In this document: piece after piece, positions 40,719 to 50,462 of the stretch
How positions within the stretch are numbered: the stretch's first letter is position 1
How the letters are laid out: each line of letters opens with the position of its first letter
NCBI GenBank assembly: GCA_024762335.1
Contig: JANTHO010000003.1
Span: 17,397-81,396 of the forward strand
DNA from: Acidimicrobiia bacterium
Lineage (GTDB): Bacteria; Actinomycetota; Acidimicrobiia; Spongiisociales; UBA5794
Direction: 5' to 3'
Length of the DNA: 64,000 nt
Made by a program: the position numbers and the translations under genes
Notes under the pieces: model-generated
What the model was told of the DNA's origin: nothing
What the model saw: only the letters and a program-made list of their open reading frames with translations
The model's database searches: none

Positions 40719-41638
40719 GGTCCCTCCACCAGCGCGACGAGCCGCGATCGCAGATCTTCGGGGGTGATGATCTCTGCCCTATCTTCGAATCCGATGAGCC
40801 ATCCGATGAACGCATCCGGCGATGCGATCTCGACTTCGGCCAGCATCGATCCGTCCGGATCAGTCGTGACCTTCGCACGGGATCCGAGCTCGCGTCGGGC
40901 GATCCATGCCACGTCCGGGTCGAACAGCACGGTCGCCGTCACGGACTGATCTCCCGCTTCCCACGGTTCCCGGACGACCCAATCGGCCGGGTTGAAATCC
41001 ACGGGCCGGGTGAAAGCGCCGTCGCCGGGTTCCTGCACGATGGCCGATGCCCGATCGAGCCTGAATACCTTGACACTGTCACGACCGGTCTCCCGCGCGA
41101 CGAGGTACCAACGTCCGCGGCGATGGACGAGCCCGTACGGGCGGACCCGGCGTTGTGTGCCGCGATATTCGAACGAAAGGATTCGGCGCTCTGAGATTGC
41201 TTCGAATGTGTCGGCGACGGATTCAGCTTGATCTCCGAGATCCGCTCCGAGCTGGGTACCGGCACTGTTCGCCGCGACACCGCCGAGTTTCATCAGCGCT
41301 TCTTCACCGTACGAACGACCCCCGAGCCCAACGGCCTGCACGGCGAGGGCCAGCGCCACTCGCTCGTCGTCGCTGAGGCCGGGGTCGGTGAGCGAATACC
41401 GATCTCCATCGACGGCGTACCCGAATTCGACCTCGAAAACGTCGGTGGCTTCACGTTCGATCGGGATTCCGAGATCGCGAAGCAAAGCCTTGTCGCGCTC
41501 GAAGGTCCTGTGGAACGCAGCGTCGCTGTCCCGGTCGTAGCCCGCGACGGTATTCCGGATCTCGCTTGCCGTCACCGGCCGATCGACGGTGAGGAGAAAG
41601 GCGAGGAGATTGAGGATCCGTTCGATGACTCGTTGCAT
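40715..41638 (-). CDS. pafB: WYL-domain regulator PafB
   Basis: RILNLLAFLLTVDRPVTASEIRNTVAGYDRDSDAAFHRTFERDKALLRDLGIPIE; ATGA overlap with pafC. Confidence 0.9.
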   Translation of the reverse strand: MQRVIERILNLLAFLLTVDRPVTASEIRNTVAGYDRDSDAAFHRTFERDKALLRDLGIPIEREATDVFEVEFGYAVDGDRYSLTDPGLSDDERVALALAVQAVGLGGRSYGEEALMKLGGVAANSAGTQLGADLGDQAESVADTFEAISERRILSFEYRGTQRRVRPYGLVHRRGRWYLVARETGRDSVKVFRLDRASAIVQEPGDGAFTRPVDFNPADWVVREPWEAGDQSVTATVLFDPDVAWIARRELGSRAKVTTDPDGSMLAEVEIASPDAFIGWLIGFEDRAEIITPEDLRSRLVALVEGP

Positions 41639-41650
41639 GCATCTCGGACG

Positions 41651-43006
41651 CTACAGCGAAGCGATCAGCTTTTCGACCCTTTCGTCGACCGCCCGGAACG
41701 GGTCCTTGCACAGGATGGTGCGTTGCGCCTGGTCGTTGAGTTTCAGATGCACCCAATCGACGGTGAAATCCCTGTTCTTCGCTTTGGCCGCCTTGATGAA
41801 GCCACCCCGGAGACGGGCCCTGGTGGTTGCCGGTGGCTGGGTCATCGCGGTGTCGATCGCGGCGTCCGTCACGACGCGATCCATCATGCCCTTCCGCTCC
41901 AGCAGGTAGTACAAGCCTCGCGACCGGTTCACGTCGTGGTAGGCGAGGTCGAGCAGTGCGATGCGCGGAGATGACATGGCGAGTCCGTGCTTGGCCCCGT
42001 ACCGTTCGAGGAGATGCAGTTTCGCCACCCAGTCGACCTCACGCGACAGCGTCATCGGATCCTTCTCGAGGCCGGTGAGCAGATGCTCCCACATGCCGAT
42101 GGCCCGGTCGATCTCCGGGGAGAACCCTGTGGTCCGGGCGTACCGCATCGCCCGTTCGAGGAACTCCCATTGCATGTCGAGCGCTGAGAGTTCCCGCCCG
42201 TTGGAGAGGCGAATCGGACGTTTGCAGGTCGTGTCGATCGCCACCTCGCGAATAGCGCGGATCGGGTTCTCGAGGGTCATGTCGCGGAACACCACGTCGT
42301 CTTCCAGCATTTGCAACAGTGCCGCCGTCGTGCCGACCTTGGCGTACGTCACGTACTCGGACATGTTCGAGTCACCGGCGATCACATGGAGACGCCGATA
42401 GTGCTCCGCATCGGCGTGCGGCTCGTCTCGCGTGTTGATGATCGGGCGACTCCGAGTCGTCGCGGAAGAGCTCCCTTCCCAGATGTGCTCGGCACGCTGG
42501 GACATGGAGTAGACGGTCCCCCGCGGCGTCTCCAGAACCTTTCCCGCCCCTGCGAAGATCTGCCGGCTCACGAAGAACGGTATGAGAGTGTCGATGGTTC
42601 GTTGAAAGTTGTCCGAGCGGCCGACCAGGAAGTTCTCGTGGCATCCGTACGAGTTGCCGGCCGAATCCGTGTTGTTCTTGAAGAGGTAGATGTCTCCGCG
42701 GATGCCCTCTTCGACCAACCGCCGCTCTGCCGACTCTACGAGGCCCTCGAGGATTCGTTCGCCGGCTTTGTCCTGTGCGATGAGATCGCCGAGCGAGTCG
42801 CACTCGGCGGTTGCATATTCAGGATGGCTGCCCACGTCGAGGTAGAGCCGAGCCCCGTTCTCGAGAAATACGTTCGACGACCTGCCCCACGATACGACCC
42901 GTCGGAACAGGTAGCGGGCGACCTCATCCGAGGACAGGCGTCGCTGGCCGTGCAGCGTGCACGTGACGCCGTACTCGCTTTCGATGCCGTAGATCCTTCG
43001 CTTCAC
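41651..43006 (-). CDS. pafA: Pup--protein ligase PafA
   Basis: [70 protein letters not shown]. Confidence 0.96.
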   Translation of the reverse strand: MKRRIYGIESEYGVTCTLHGQRRLSSDEVARYLFRRVVSWGRSSNVFLENGARLYLDVGSHPEYATAECDSLGDLIAQDKAGERILEGLVESAERRLVEEGIRGDIYLFKNNTDSAGNSYGCHENFLVGRSDNFQRTIDTLIPFFVSRQIFAGAGKVLETPRGTVYSMSQRAEHIWEGSSSATTRSRPIINTRDEPHADAEHYRRLHVIAGDSNMSEYVTYAKVGTTAALLQMLEDDVVFRDMTLENPIRAIREVAIDTTCKRPIRLSNGRELSALDMQWEFLERAMRYARTTGFSPEIDRAIGMWEHLLTGLEKDPMTLSREVDWVAKLHLLERYGAKHGLAMSSPRIALLDLAYHDVNRSRGLYYLLERKGMMDRVVTDAAIDTAMTQPPATTRARLRGGFIKAAKAKNRDFTVDWVHLKLNDQAQRTILCKDPFRAVDERVEKLIASL

Positions 43007-43073
43007 CAGGTCAGCGTACCCCGTCGACGGAATCGTCGTCACGGCATCGGCGAACATGTGTCAGAATCGGTCC

Positions 43074-43325
43074 ATGGCACGTCACAGAGATCCGGACCCG
43101 AAGAGCGACGATCGGCATCTCGGCCCACTGGTCCGGATCGGAGATCCCGGTGAGGCGAATGTCATCGCGGCCATGCTGCGGTCCGCCGGCATCGACGTGA
43201 GGATGCACGGAGCATCCTTCGGTCCATATCCCGTGGGGATCGGTGAACTCGCCGAGGTCGAGATCTGGGTCGATATCGACGACCTCGATGATGCTCGCAG
43301 CATTCTGGCGGACTATCAGGAGTGA
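43074..43325 (+). CDS. DUF2007-like small protein
   Basis: MARHRDPDPKSDDRHLGPLVRIGDPGEANVIAAMLRSAGIDVRMHGASFGPYPVGIGELAEVEIWVDIDDLDDARSILADYQE. Confidence 0.75.
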   Translation: MARHRDPDPKSDDRHLGPLVRIGDPGEANVIAAMLRSAGIDVRMHGASFGPYPVGIGELAEVEIWVDIDDLDDARSILADYQE

Positions 43326-43333
43326 CGTCGATC

Positions 43334-44005
43334 TCAGTCGGTTGCCGAGAGGGCGGCGGCGTCGAGCCTCCGGAACGTGCGGCGCCCTTGTGTGCGATCG
43401 AGCACAGCCGCTTCCCACGCTTCGTCCGGAATCTCCGCTTCGGTGATCGACCCGATCGCGGTGCGGATGACGGCGATCGCCTCATCCAGCGTCATATCGG
43501 GCCGGTAGGCGGCACCGATCGCTTCGCGCAGTCGCTCTTCTTCGCCGCCGAGCGTTGCGAATCCCTCTTCGTCGCGAAGTGTTCCGTCGTACCGCACGTG
43601 GTACAGATGGTTGTCGTCGTCCCCGAGTTCCGCGACGACGATCTCGACCTCGTACGGCTTGACTTCATGGGTGAAGATCTGGCCGAGCGTCTGCGAGTAC
43701 GCGTTCGCGAGACCCTTTCCGGTCACATCGGCCCGTGCATACGCGTAGCCTTTCACATCGGCATAGCGGATCCCGGCGACACGCAGCGTTTCGAACTCGT
43801 TGAACCGTCCGACACCGGCAAATGCGACCCGGTCGTACACCTCGCCGATCTTGTGGAGTGACCGGCTCGGGTTCTCTCCCATCAGCAGAATCCCCCGGTC
43901 GTACTCGATCACGGCGATGGGCCTGCCGCGCTGGATCCCCTTCCTCGCGAACTCGGCACGATCCTTGATGAGTTGCTCGGGCGGAACGTAGAACGGGGCC
44001 GTCAC
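43334..44005 (-). CDS. prcA: Proteasome alpha subunit
   Basis: FYVPPEQLIKDRAEFARKGIQRGRPIAVIEYDRGILLMGENPSRSLHKIGEVYDRVAFAGVGRFNEFE. Confidence 0.95.
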   Translation of the reverse strand: MTAPFYVPPEQLIKDRAEFARKGIQRGRPIAVIEYDRGILLMGENPSRSLHKIGEVYDRVAFAGVGRFNEFETLRVAGIRYADVKGYAYARADVTGKGLANAYSQTLGQIFTHEVKPYEVEIVVAELGDDDNHLYHVRYDGTLRDEEGFATLGGEEERLREAIGAAYRPDMTLDEAIAVIRTAIGSITEAEIPDEAWEAAVLDRTQGRRTFRRLDAAALSATD

Positions 44006-44790
44006 GGGCGGGCCTCCATCACCTCGGCGGCCACAGGAGCGATTTCCGTGTCCGGAACTTCACGATATCCGGCACCGGTCACCATCACGAGGTTCGGGTA
44101 GATGCCGCGCCTGGGGTCGGGGCCGCCGGTGGCGGAATCCTCTTCGGAGGCTGCGACGAGCGCTTCGACGGCCATCCGAATCGCCGCCCCCTCATCGAGT
44201 CCCTCACTCCAGGCCGACTTGAGGAACGCTCTGGCCTCTGCACCACCGGATCCGGTCGTTGCGTAGTCCTGCTCCTCGTACCGGCCGCCGACGACGTCGT
44301 AGCTGTAGAGCTTGCCGACCTGTTCACGATCGTCGAATCCGCAGAAGAGCGGCACAACGACAAGGCCCTGAAAAGCCAACGGAAGGTTGCCGCGCACCAT
44401 GCGAGCCAGGTAATTCGCTTTGCCGTCGAGGCTGAGGCGCGTCCCTTCGATCTTCTCATAGTGTTCGAGTTCCGTCTGGAAGAGTTTCGTGAGCTCGGTC
44501 GCCATGCCAGCCGTTCCGGAGATCGCGACGGCGGATCGGTCGTCCGCCGGATAGACCTTCCTGATCCGTCGGTGAGCGATGACGTTGCCAGCAGTGGCGC
44601 GCCGATCACCTGCCATGAGTACGCCGTCGGCCCATCTCAGTGCGAGAATGGTTGTCGCCTCCGGGATATCCATGCCCCCCGAGGGAACGTCCCAGGTCGG
44701 CGTCATCCCGTGCTGTTCGAGAACCGAGACGAAACTCGCCTCCGGAACGATCGGGGGTTCATTTGACGGAAGCCGCTTCGAGATATTCAC
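44002..44790 (-). CDS. prcB: Proteasome beta subunit
   Basis: Propeptide then ATTILALRWADGVLMAGDRRATAGNVIAHRRIRKVYPADD. Confidence 0.95.
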   Translation of the reverse strand: MNISKRLPSNEPPIVPEASFVSVLEQHGMTPTWDVPSGGMDIPEATTILALRWADGVLMAGDRRATAGNVIAHRRIRKVYPADDRSAVAISGTAGMATELTKLFQTELEHYEKIEGTRLSLDGKANYLARMVRGNLPLAFQGLVVVPLFCGFDDREQVGKLYSYDVVGGRYEEQDYATTGSGGAEARAFLKSAWSEGLDEGAAIRMAVEALVAASEEDSATGGPDPRRGIYPNLVMVTGAGYREVPDTEIAPVAAEVMEARP

Positions 44791-44981
44791 TCGCCGCCCT
44801 TCTGGACGTAGTTCTTCACGAACTCCTCCGCGTTCTCTTCGAGCACGGAGTCGATTTCCTCGAGAAGATCGTCGATCCGCTCGGTGATCTCTGCATCCGC
44901 TGCAGCCGGAGCGACGTCCTGCTCGGTCGATGCGTCGCCTCGTCGTTCCGAAGAGCTTCGTTCACGTTTCTGTTCAGCCAT
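44787..44981 (-). CDS. pup: Prokaryotic ubiquitin-like protein Pup (GGE C-terminus)
   Basis: 64 aa ...ITERIDDLLEEIDSVLEENAEEFVKNYVQKGGE. Confidence 0.97.
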   Translation of the reverse strand: MAEQKRERSSSERRGDASTEQDVAPAAADAEITERIDDLLEEIDSVLEENAEEFVKNYVQKGGE

Positions 44982-46458
44982 CGTTTCCTCCGAGAGCTCG
45001 GATCATTGTTGCCGCGTCGGGTGAGCTGTCGAGCAGCTTCTCGACGTGGCCCCGTGTCCCTCGTAACGGGTTCATCATAGGAACGCGTTTGAGGGTTTCT
45101 TCCCCGATATCGAAGATCAGAGAATCCCAGTTCGCCGCAACCAGAGCGTCGCGGTATCGGGTGACACACGCACCCCTGAAGTAGGCCCGCGTGTCTTGCG
45201 GTGGGTCCGATACGGCACGTTCGACTTCTGCATCGGTGAACAGTCGGCGAATGTGCCCACGGGTCACCAACCGCCGGTACAAGCTTCTTCCAGGATCCAC
45301 GTCGTGATACTGCAGGTCGAGGAGCCGAATCTTTCCATCGTCCCAGCCGAGTGCGTCCCGATCCCGATATCCGTCGAGCAACCGAAGTTTCGCCGTCCAG
45401 TCGAGCCGGTCGGATGTCGACGCCGGGTCCCGCCCGAGATCCGTCAGGATCCTCTCCCACTCGTCCAACACCTGAATCCACACGGCAGACACACCCGTAG
45501 TGCGGGTGAAGCGATCCACGTCTTCGAAGATGCTCCACTGGAGATCGAGCGCCGTCAGACGCGTACCGTCGTTCGTTGTGAGCCTATGGCGGAGCGTCGG
45601 GTCGTGGCTCACGGACCAGACTTCCCGTACCGGGTCGTCGAGCACGACCGGGCCGGGAAGGCCGCCGCCCTCGATCGCAGCCAGGACGAGTGCCGTCGTC
45701 CCGAGCTTCAGGAACGTTTGAACCTCGTTGAGCGTGGCGTCCCCGATGATGACGTGGAGTCGCCGGTACTTGCCGGGATCGGCGTGGGGTTCGTCCCTCG
45801 TGTTGATGATGGGACGCTTGAGGGTTGTCTCCAACCCGACCTCCTCTTCGAAGAAGTCGGCGCGCTGGGTGATCTGGAAACCGACATCGGGACGCCCGTT
45901 CTCCGCACCAACCTTCCCCGATCCGGTGAAGATCTGGCGGCTGACGAAGAAGGGCGTCAGGTGCCCCACGATATCCCGGAACGGAGTGGCGCGGGCGATC
46001 AGGTAGTTCTCGTGCGCCCCGTAGGAATTACCTTTTCCGTCGCTGTTGTTCTTGTGCACGATCATGCGCTCATCGATCCCCAGGAGCCGCTGTGCGGCCG
46101 CGACGGCGGTCACCATGACGGATTCGCCGGCTTTGTCGTAGAGGGCCGCTGCGAGCGGGTCGGTCGTTTCCGGCGTCGAGTACTCCGGATGCGCGTGATC
46201 GACGTAGAGGCGGGCGCCGTTCGTCAGGACCGTGTTCACGAGGCCTGTGTCGAGGTCGAAGTCCCCTTCTCGCTCGACGTCGATGCCGCGCATATCGCTG
46301 CCGGGACTCTCTTCGTCGTACGACCAGCGGATCCTGGACTGCCGGTCGGCATATCCGTTCACAACGGCTGTTGATGCCGCGACCGGGTTGAAGCCACCCT
46401 GATTGAGGATCGTGATCCCAAATTCGGTTTCGGTGCCCAGCACCCTACCGGCCGTCAT
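44974..46458 (-). CDS. dop: Depupylase/deamidase Dop
   Basis: RVLGTETEFGITILNQGGFNPVAASTAVVNGY...RIRWSYDEESPGSDMRG; PafA/Dop family. Confidence 0.95.
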   Translation of the reverse strand: MTAGRVLGTETEFGITILNQGGFNPVAASTAVVNGYADRQSRIRWSYDEESPGSDMRGIDVEREGDFDLDTGLVNTVLTNGARLYVDHAHPEYSTPETTDPLAAALYDKAGESVMVTAVAAAQRLLGIDERMIVHKNNSDGKGNSYGAHENYLIARATPFRDIVGHLTPFFVSRQIFTGSGKVGAENGRPDVGFQITQRADFFEEEVGLETTLKRPIINTRDEPHADPGKYRRLHVIIGDATLNEVQTFLKLGTTALVLAAIEGGGLPGPVVLDDPVREVWSVSHDPTLRHRLTTNDGTRLTALDLQWSIFEDVDRFTRTTGVSAVWIQVLDEWERILTDLGRDPASTSDRLDWTAKLRLLDGYRDRDALGWDDGKIRLLDLQYHDVDPGRSLYRRLVTRGHIRRLFTDAEVERAVSDPPQDTRAYFRGACVTRYRDALVAANWDSLIFDIGEETLKRVPMMNPLRGTRGHVEKLLDSSPDAATMIRALGGNDG

Positions 46459-46464
46459 GCAGCC

Positions 46465-48180
46465 TCAAAGGTACTGGCCGGGGCTGACGGCTTCGACCGT
46501 GCGACTCTCCCGGTCACCGTCGATCAGGGTCCTCACGTAGACAATTCGCTCACCCTTCTTGCCCGAGATCCGCGCCCAGTCGTCCGGGTTCGTCGTGTTC
46601 GGAAGGTCCTCGTGTTCACGGAATTCCTGGGAGACTGCCGCCATCAGGTCGGCGGTGCGCAGGCCATGCTCGTCGGAATCGATCTCCCTCTTGATCGCTT
46701 CCTTCTTCGCCCTCCGGACGATGTTCTCGATCATCGCTCCCGAGGCGAAGTCTTTGAAGTAGAGCGTTTCGCGGTCACCGTTCGCATAGGTGACTTCGAG
46801 GAAGCGATTGTCCTGGTCTTCGCGGAACATCTTGTCGACCACGGCATCCACCATCGCCTCGATGAGTTCGTCGAGATCCCCGCCGTGCTCGGCGAGTTCC
46901 CCAGCGTCGTAGGGCAGATCGTCGGTCAGGTAGATTCGGCAGATCTGTGCCGTGGCCTCGCGTCCCGGGCGTTCTACCTTGATCTTGACATCGAGCCGTC
47001 CGGGCCTCAGGATGGCCGGATCGATCAGATCCTCCCGGTTCGACGCTCCGATCACGATGACGTTCTTGAGCGCCTCGACACCGTCGAGTTCGGACAGCAG
47101 CTGGGGAACGATCGTCGACTCCACATCGGATGAGACGCCCGTCCCGCGGGTCCGGAAGAGAGAATCCATCTCGTCGAAGAACACGATGACGGGCACTCCC
47201 TGGTCGGACTTCTCTTTCGCACGCTGGAAGATCAACCGGATCTGGCGCTCCGTTTCTCCGACGTACTTGTTGAGGAGTTCCGGTCCCTTGATGTTGAGGA
47301 AGTAGGAACGCGTGTCGCCCGTCCCCTCTCGGTCGGCGACGGCCTTCGCGAGACTGTTCGCCACCGCCTTGGCAATGAGGGTCTTACCACAGCCCGGCGG
47401 TCCGTAGAGCAAGACCCCCTTCGGTGCGGCCAGGTCGTACCGAGCGAACCGTTCCTTGTGGATGTAGGGAAGTTCGACGGCGTCGCGGATCACCTCGATC
47501 TGGCTTCCGAGGCCTCCGATCTGCTCGTAGGTCACGTCCGGAACCTCTTCGAGAACCAGCTCCCCCACCTCGGGCCGAACGAGCCTCTCGAATACCAGTC
47601 CGGTTACGGGATCCATCCGCACGTGGTCGCCCACACGGAGCAGCTCATCGGCCACCGCCTCCGATCGACCGACGACCCGTTCCTCTTCGGCTCTCCCCAG
47701 CACGATCAACCGATCATCCGGCAGCACGTCCTTGATCGTGACGACCTCTCCGGACAGGTCGTATTCCCGTATGTCGACCACATTCGACGCTTCGTTCAGG
47801 ATCACCTCCTGGCCGATTCTCAAGGCTTTGACGTCGAGCGTCGGCTCGACGTTCACACGGACCTTTCGTCCGTTCGTCGTGACATCCACCGTGCCGTCGG
47901 CATTGCGCCGCAGGATCGTCCCGAACGGGTTGGGTGGCGCCGTCAACCGCTCCACCTCGTCGCGGAGCAAGGCGAGCTGGTCTCTGGTCTCTTCGAGCGC
48001 CGCGATCAGCTTCTCGTTCTGCCCGCTGGATTGCGCGAGCTTCCCCCGAGCCTCCAGCAAATGCTCCTCGAGGAGGCGCACTCTCCTGGGCGCGTCCTGA
48101 AGGCGGCGACGGAGCACCTCGATCTCCTCCTCGAGGAGCCTGATCCTGGATCGGGTCTCTTGTTCGTCTCGTTCACTCAC
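46465..48180 (-). CDS. mpa: Proteasome-associated AAA ATPase Mpa/ARC
   Basis: Coiled coil, OB region, [25 protein letters not shown]-terminal GQYL. Confidence 0.96.
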   Translation of the reverse strand: MSERDEQETRSRIRLLEEEIEVLRRRLQDAPRRVRLLEEHLLEARGKLAQSSGQNEKLIAALEETRDQLALLRDEVERLTAPPNPFGTILRRNADGTVDVTTNGRKVRVNVEPTLDVKALRIGQEVILNEASNVVDIREYDLSGEVVTIKDVLPDDRLIVLGRAEEERVVGRSEAVADELLRVGDHVRMDPVTGLVFERLVRPEVGELVLEEVPDVTYEQIGGLGSQIEVIRDAVELPYIHKERFARYDLAAPKGVLLYGPPGCGKTLIAKAVANSLAKAVADREGTGDTRSYFLNIKGPELLNKYVGETERQIRLIFQRAKEKSDQGVPVIVFFDEMDSLFRTRGTGVSSDVESTIVPQLLSELDGVEALKNVIVIGASNREDLIDPAILRPGRLDVKIKVERPGREATAQICRIYLTDDLPYDAGELAEHGGDLDELIEAMVDAVVDKMFREDQDNRFLEVTYANGDRETLYFKDFASGAMIENIVRRAKKEAIKREIDSDEHGLRTADLMAAVSQEFREHEDLPNTTNPDDWARISGKKGERIVYVRTLIDGDRESRTVEAVSPGQYL

Positions 48181-48354
48181 CGCTGGATCCTTCGACCTCG
48201 ACTCGATACGGCCCGTCAGGCGAGTGTAGGCCGGGGATCTGCTTCCTGTGAACGGCGCATCGTCGACGCACGGACTGGAGAATGCCGAATGAACTCGTTG
48301 TTCGCGCGAACCATGACTATGTTTCACCCGTCAAACTCCGAAAGGACACATGCC

Positions 48355-48600
48355 ATGAAGGTCTGGATCGACCAAGATCTCTGCACCGGCGACGGGATCT
48401 GTGAAGAGATCGCCCCCGACGTCTTCGTTCTGCTGGACGATGGACTCGCCTACGTTCGCGAAGGCGACAAGATCTTCGCAGCCTCTGAAGGAAACACGCA
48501 GGGAGCTGAAGGACTGGCGAGCTTCCCCGACGATCAGATGGATTCCGTTGTCGAAGCCGCCGAGGAATGCCCCGGCGAATGCATCTTCATCGAACCGTAG
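48355..48600 (+). CDS. Ferredoxin
   Basis: MKVWIDQDLCTGDGICEEIAPDVFVLLDDG...EAAEECPGECIFIEP. Confidence 0.9.
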   Translation: MKVWIDQDLCTGDGICEEIAPDVFVLLDDGLAYVREGDKIFAASEGNTQGAEGLASFPDDQMDSVVEAAEECPGECIFIEP

Positions 48601-48669
48601 GTCGTTCAACGAGCCAAGCACCGGGAGGTCGGATCCAACGGGTCCGGCCTTCTCTGCGTTCCGGCCCGG

Positions 48670-49470
48670 TCACGCGTCCTTCAAGATCTTCCGTCCGACC
48701 GTGATGAACCCGGTGTGTCCGATCATCCGATGGGATGGCCGCACCGAACGGCCGCTGATGGACCAGTCACGCATCATCACTTCGAACGTCGCCGTCTCGA
48801 TGAAACACCCGGCTTCTTCCATCGCAGACCGTACTGCCTCGACCTGAGGTACGTTCGGGACGTAACACGCGAACCCGCCGCCACCGGGCAGAACGGCGGC
48901 TGCCGTGGGAACCATCTCCCACGGATCGGGGAGATCGAGAACGATCCGTTCCGGTCCCACATCTTCGGCAACGTCGGAGACTTCGCCGATCCGCAGATCG
49001 ACCCAGTCCGGAACCTCCCCAAAGTATCCCGCGATTCGACTGCGCGCAAGCTTCGCGTGATCTTCTCTGCGTTCGATGCTCACGAGTCGACCGGTCGGCC
49101 CCACGGCTCGCGCCAGCACCATCGTCAGGCCCCCCGACCCGGTTCCAGCCTCGAGCACCGTCATGCCGGGACCGATGTCCGCCCACATGAGGAGAGACGC
49201 AGCATCTTTCGGATACAGCACCGTTGCGCCACGGGACATCTTCAGCACGAAGTCTGAGAGTCGGGGGCGCAAGGCCGTGAGGAATGTCCCGTTGGTCGTT
49301 TCGAGCGATGCCCCTTCGGGCGACCCGATGATGTCATCGTGCGCCAGCGCACCGCGATGCGAGTGGAAGTTGCGACCGGCGATCAATTCGATCAGATATC
49401 GACGGCCCTTCGCGTCGTACAACAGACAGGCATCGCCTGGAGCGAAAGGAGTACCGGTCTTCGGCTTCAC
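48670..49470 (-). CDS. trmI: tRNA (adenine-N1)-methyltransferase TrmI-like
   Basis: HDDIIGSPEGASLETTNGTFLTALRPRLSDFVLKMSRGATVLYPKDAASLLMWADIGPGMTVLEAGTGSGGLTMVLARAVG. Confidence 0.93.
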   Translation of the reverse strand: MKPKTGTPFAPGDACLLYDAKGRRYLIELIAGRNFHSHRGALAHDDIIGSPEGASLETTNGTFLTALRPRLSDFVLKMSRGATVLYPKDAASLLMWADIGPGMTVLEAGTGSGGLTMVLARAVGPTGRLVSIERREDHAKLARSRIAGYFGEVPDWVDLRIGEVSDVAEDVGPERIVLDLPDPWEMVPTAAAVLPGGGGFACYVPNVPQVEAVRSAMEEAGCFIETATFEVMMRDWSISGRSVRPSHRMIGHTGFITVGRKILKDA

Positions 49471-49565
49471 CCGAGGGCCGGGATGATCGCGACGGCAAAC
49501 GACAGCACCATCAATAGGACGACTGCCCAGATCACGACCTTGACCCACTGTTTCTGCTTCCGCAT
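49467..49565 (-). CDS. Small membrane protein (32 aa)
   Basis: MRKQKQWVKVVIWAVVLLMVLSFAVAIIPALG; GTGA overlap with trmI start; not in ORF track. Confidence 0.6.
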   Translation of the reverse strand: MRKQKQWVKVVIWAVVLLMVLSFAVAIIPALG

Positions 49566-49566
49566 T

Positions 49567-49845
49567 TCAGTTTCCCTGTCCAATCGGAGCGGTCCGGGTG
49601 ATGGGCCGCTTACCCTGCTTCACCACGATCGTCGCCCCCTGTCCAACGTCGATCGATGTCTTGTAGATGGGTTTCGCTGCCTTGTTTCCCTTGAGGAGCC
49701 CCAGAGCAATCATTCCGAGTCCGATGCCGAGGCCGGCCATGCTGTCGTTCCTCTTCGCGTAGGTGGCGGCCGCCCAGCCGATCCGGACGAGCCGATGCCG
49801 GCGGCGAAGCATCCGACGTCGGAGATAGGGGCCCAACTCGCTCAT
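49567..49845 (-). CDS. Hypothetical small basic protein
   Basis: MSELGPYLRRRMLRRRHRLVRIGWAAATYAKRNDSMAGLGIGLGMIALGLLKGNKAAKPIYKTSIDVGQGATIVVKQGK...; overlap with next gene. Confidence 0.65.
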   Translation of the reverse strand: MSELGPYLRRRMLRRRHRLVRIGWAAATYAKRNDSMAGLGIGLGMIALGLLKGNKAAKPIYKTSIDVGQGATIVVKQGKRPITRTAPIGQGN

Positions 49846-50039
49846 GTGGTTTGGTAGACCTCGATATGAATGCGCTTGCGCCGAGACTTCCAGATGCCGA
49901 AGGCAACGAGCACCACGACCACCACGACGGCGCCTCCGATGACCACCCCCATGTTCTTCTTGGCCTCGTCTTCCGTTTCGACCACCACGCCCTCGATCTC
50001 TCTCAGCTTCGCTTCGAGATCGTCGCGACTGACGCTCAT
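49842..50039 (-). CDS. Small single-TM protein (possibly DUF3618-like)
   Basis: MSVSRDDLEAKLREIEGVVVETEDEAKKNMGVVIGGAVVVVVVLVAFGIWKSRRKRIHIEVYQTT. Confidence 0.7.
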   Translation of the reverse strand: MSVSRDDLEAKLREIEGVVVETEDEAKKNMGVVIGGAVVVVVVLVAFGIWKSRRKRIHIEVYQTT

Positions 50040-50401
50040 GCCGGGCCTCCCGCCTCTCCGTTGGCTTCACTCACCTCGGACTTCGGACCGCTCTTGAGCA
50101 GGATCGCCGCGAGGACGACGAAAACGATGAATGCGATGCCGTAGCCGAGGGCCTCCCAATACGGCCCGTCCGGCAAGACATCGACGAGTCCTCGCATGAC
50201 GGCGATACCGATGAGTACGACGGCGATTGCCCACAGCAGGGCCGCCCCAAGGGAGTATCCGGCGAATCGACCGAGCTTCTTGGCCTGGCCGACGGTCTCC
50301 TGCAGGAGATACTCCTTGGCAAGGTCGATGAAGCCCGTGATGAGTGCCGGAAGATCCTGCAGTTTCGCCATATCGTTTCCTCGCCGTGTGTGACACTCCA
50401 T
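50036..50401 (-). CDS. Phage-holin-superfamily-like (Holin-X type) membrane protein
   Basis: LITGFIDLAKEYLLQETVGQAKKLGRFAGYSLGAALLWAIAVVLIGIAVMRGL...GYGIAFIVFVVLAAILL. Confidence 0.7.
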   Translation of the reverse strand: MECHTRRGNDMAKLQDLPALITGFIDLAKEYLLQETVGQAKKLGRFAGYSLGAALLWAIAVVLIGIAVMRGLVDVLPDGPYWEALGYGIAFIVFVVLAAILLKSGPKSEVSEANGEAGGPA

Positions 50402-50462
50402 AGGCTAATCGCGTTCGGAACGCTCACGCGCCACCGCAACTCAGGTACCATGCCGGTCAAGC

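Noticed and set aside
48300-48311. GTTCGCGCGAAC as an SOS/LexA box
   Set aside because: Half-sites are in the opposite order to the GAAC-N4-GTTC actinobacterial SOS box, so kept only as an unassigned palindrome.
50036-50401. Holin-like protein as evidence of a prophage
   Set aside because: No neighbouring phage structural, lysis or integrase genes; such small membrane proteins are common in actinobacterial chromosomes.
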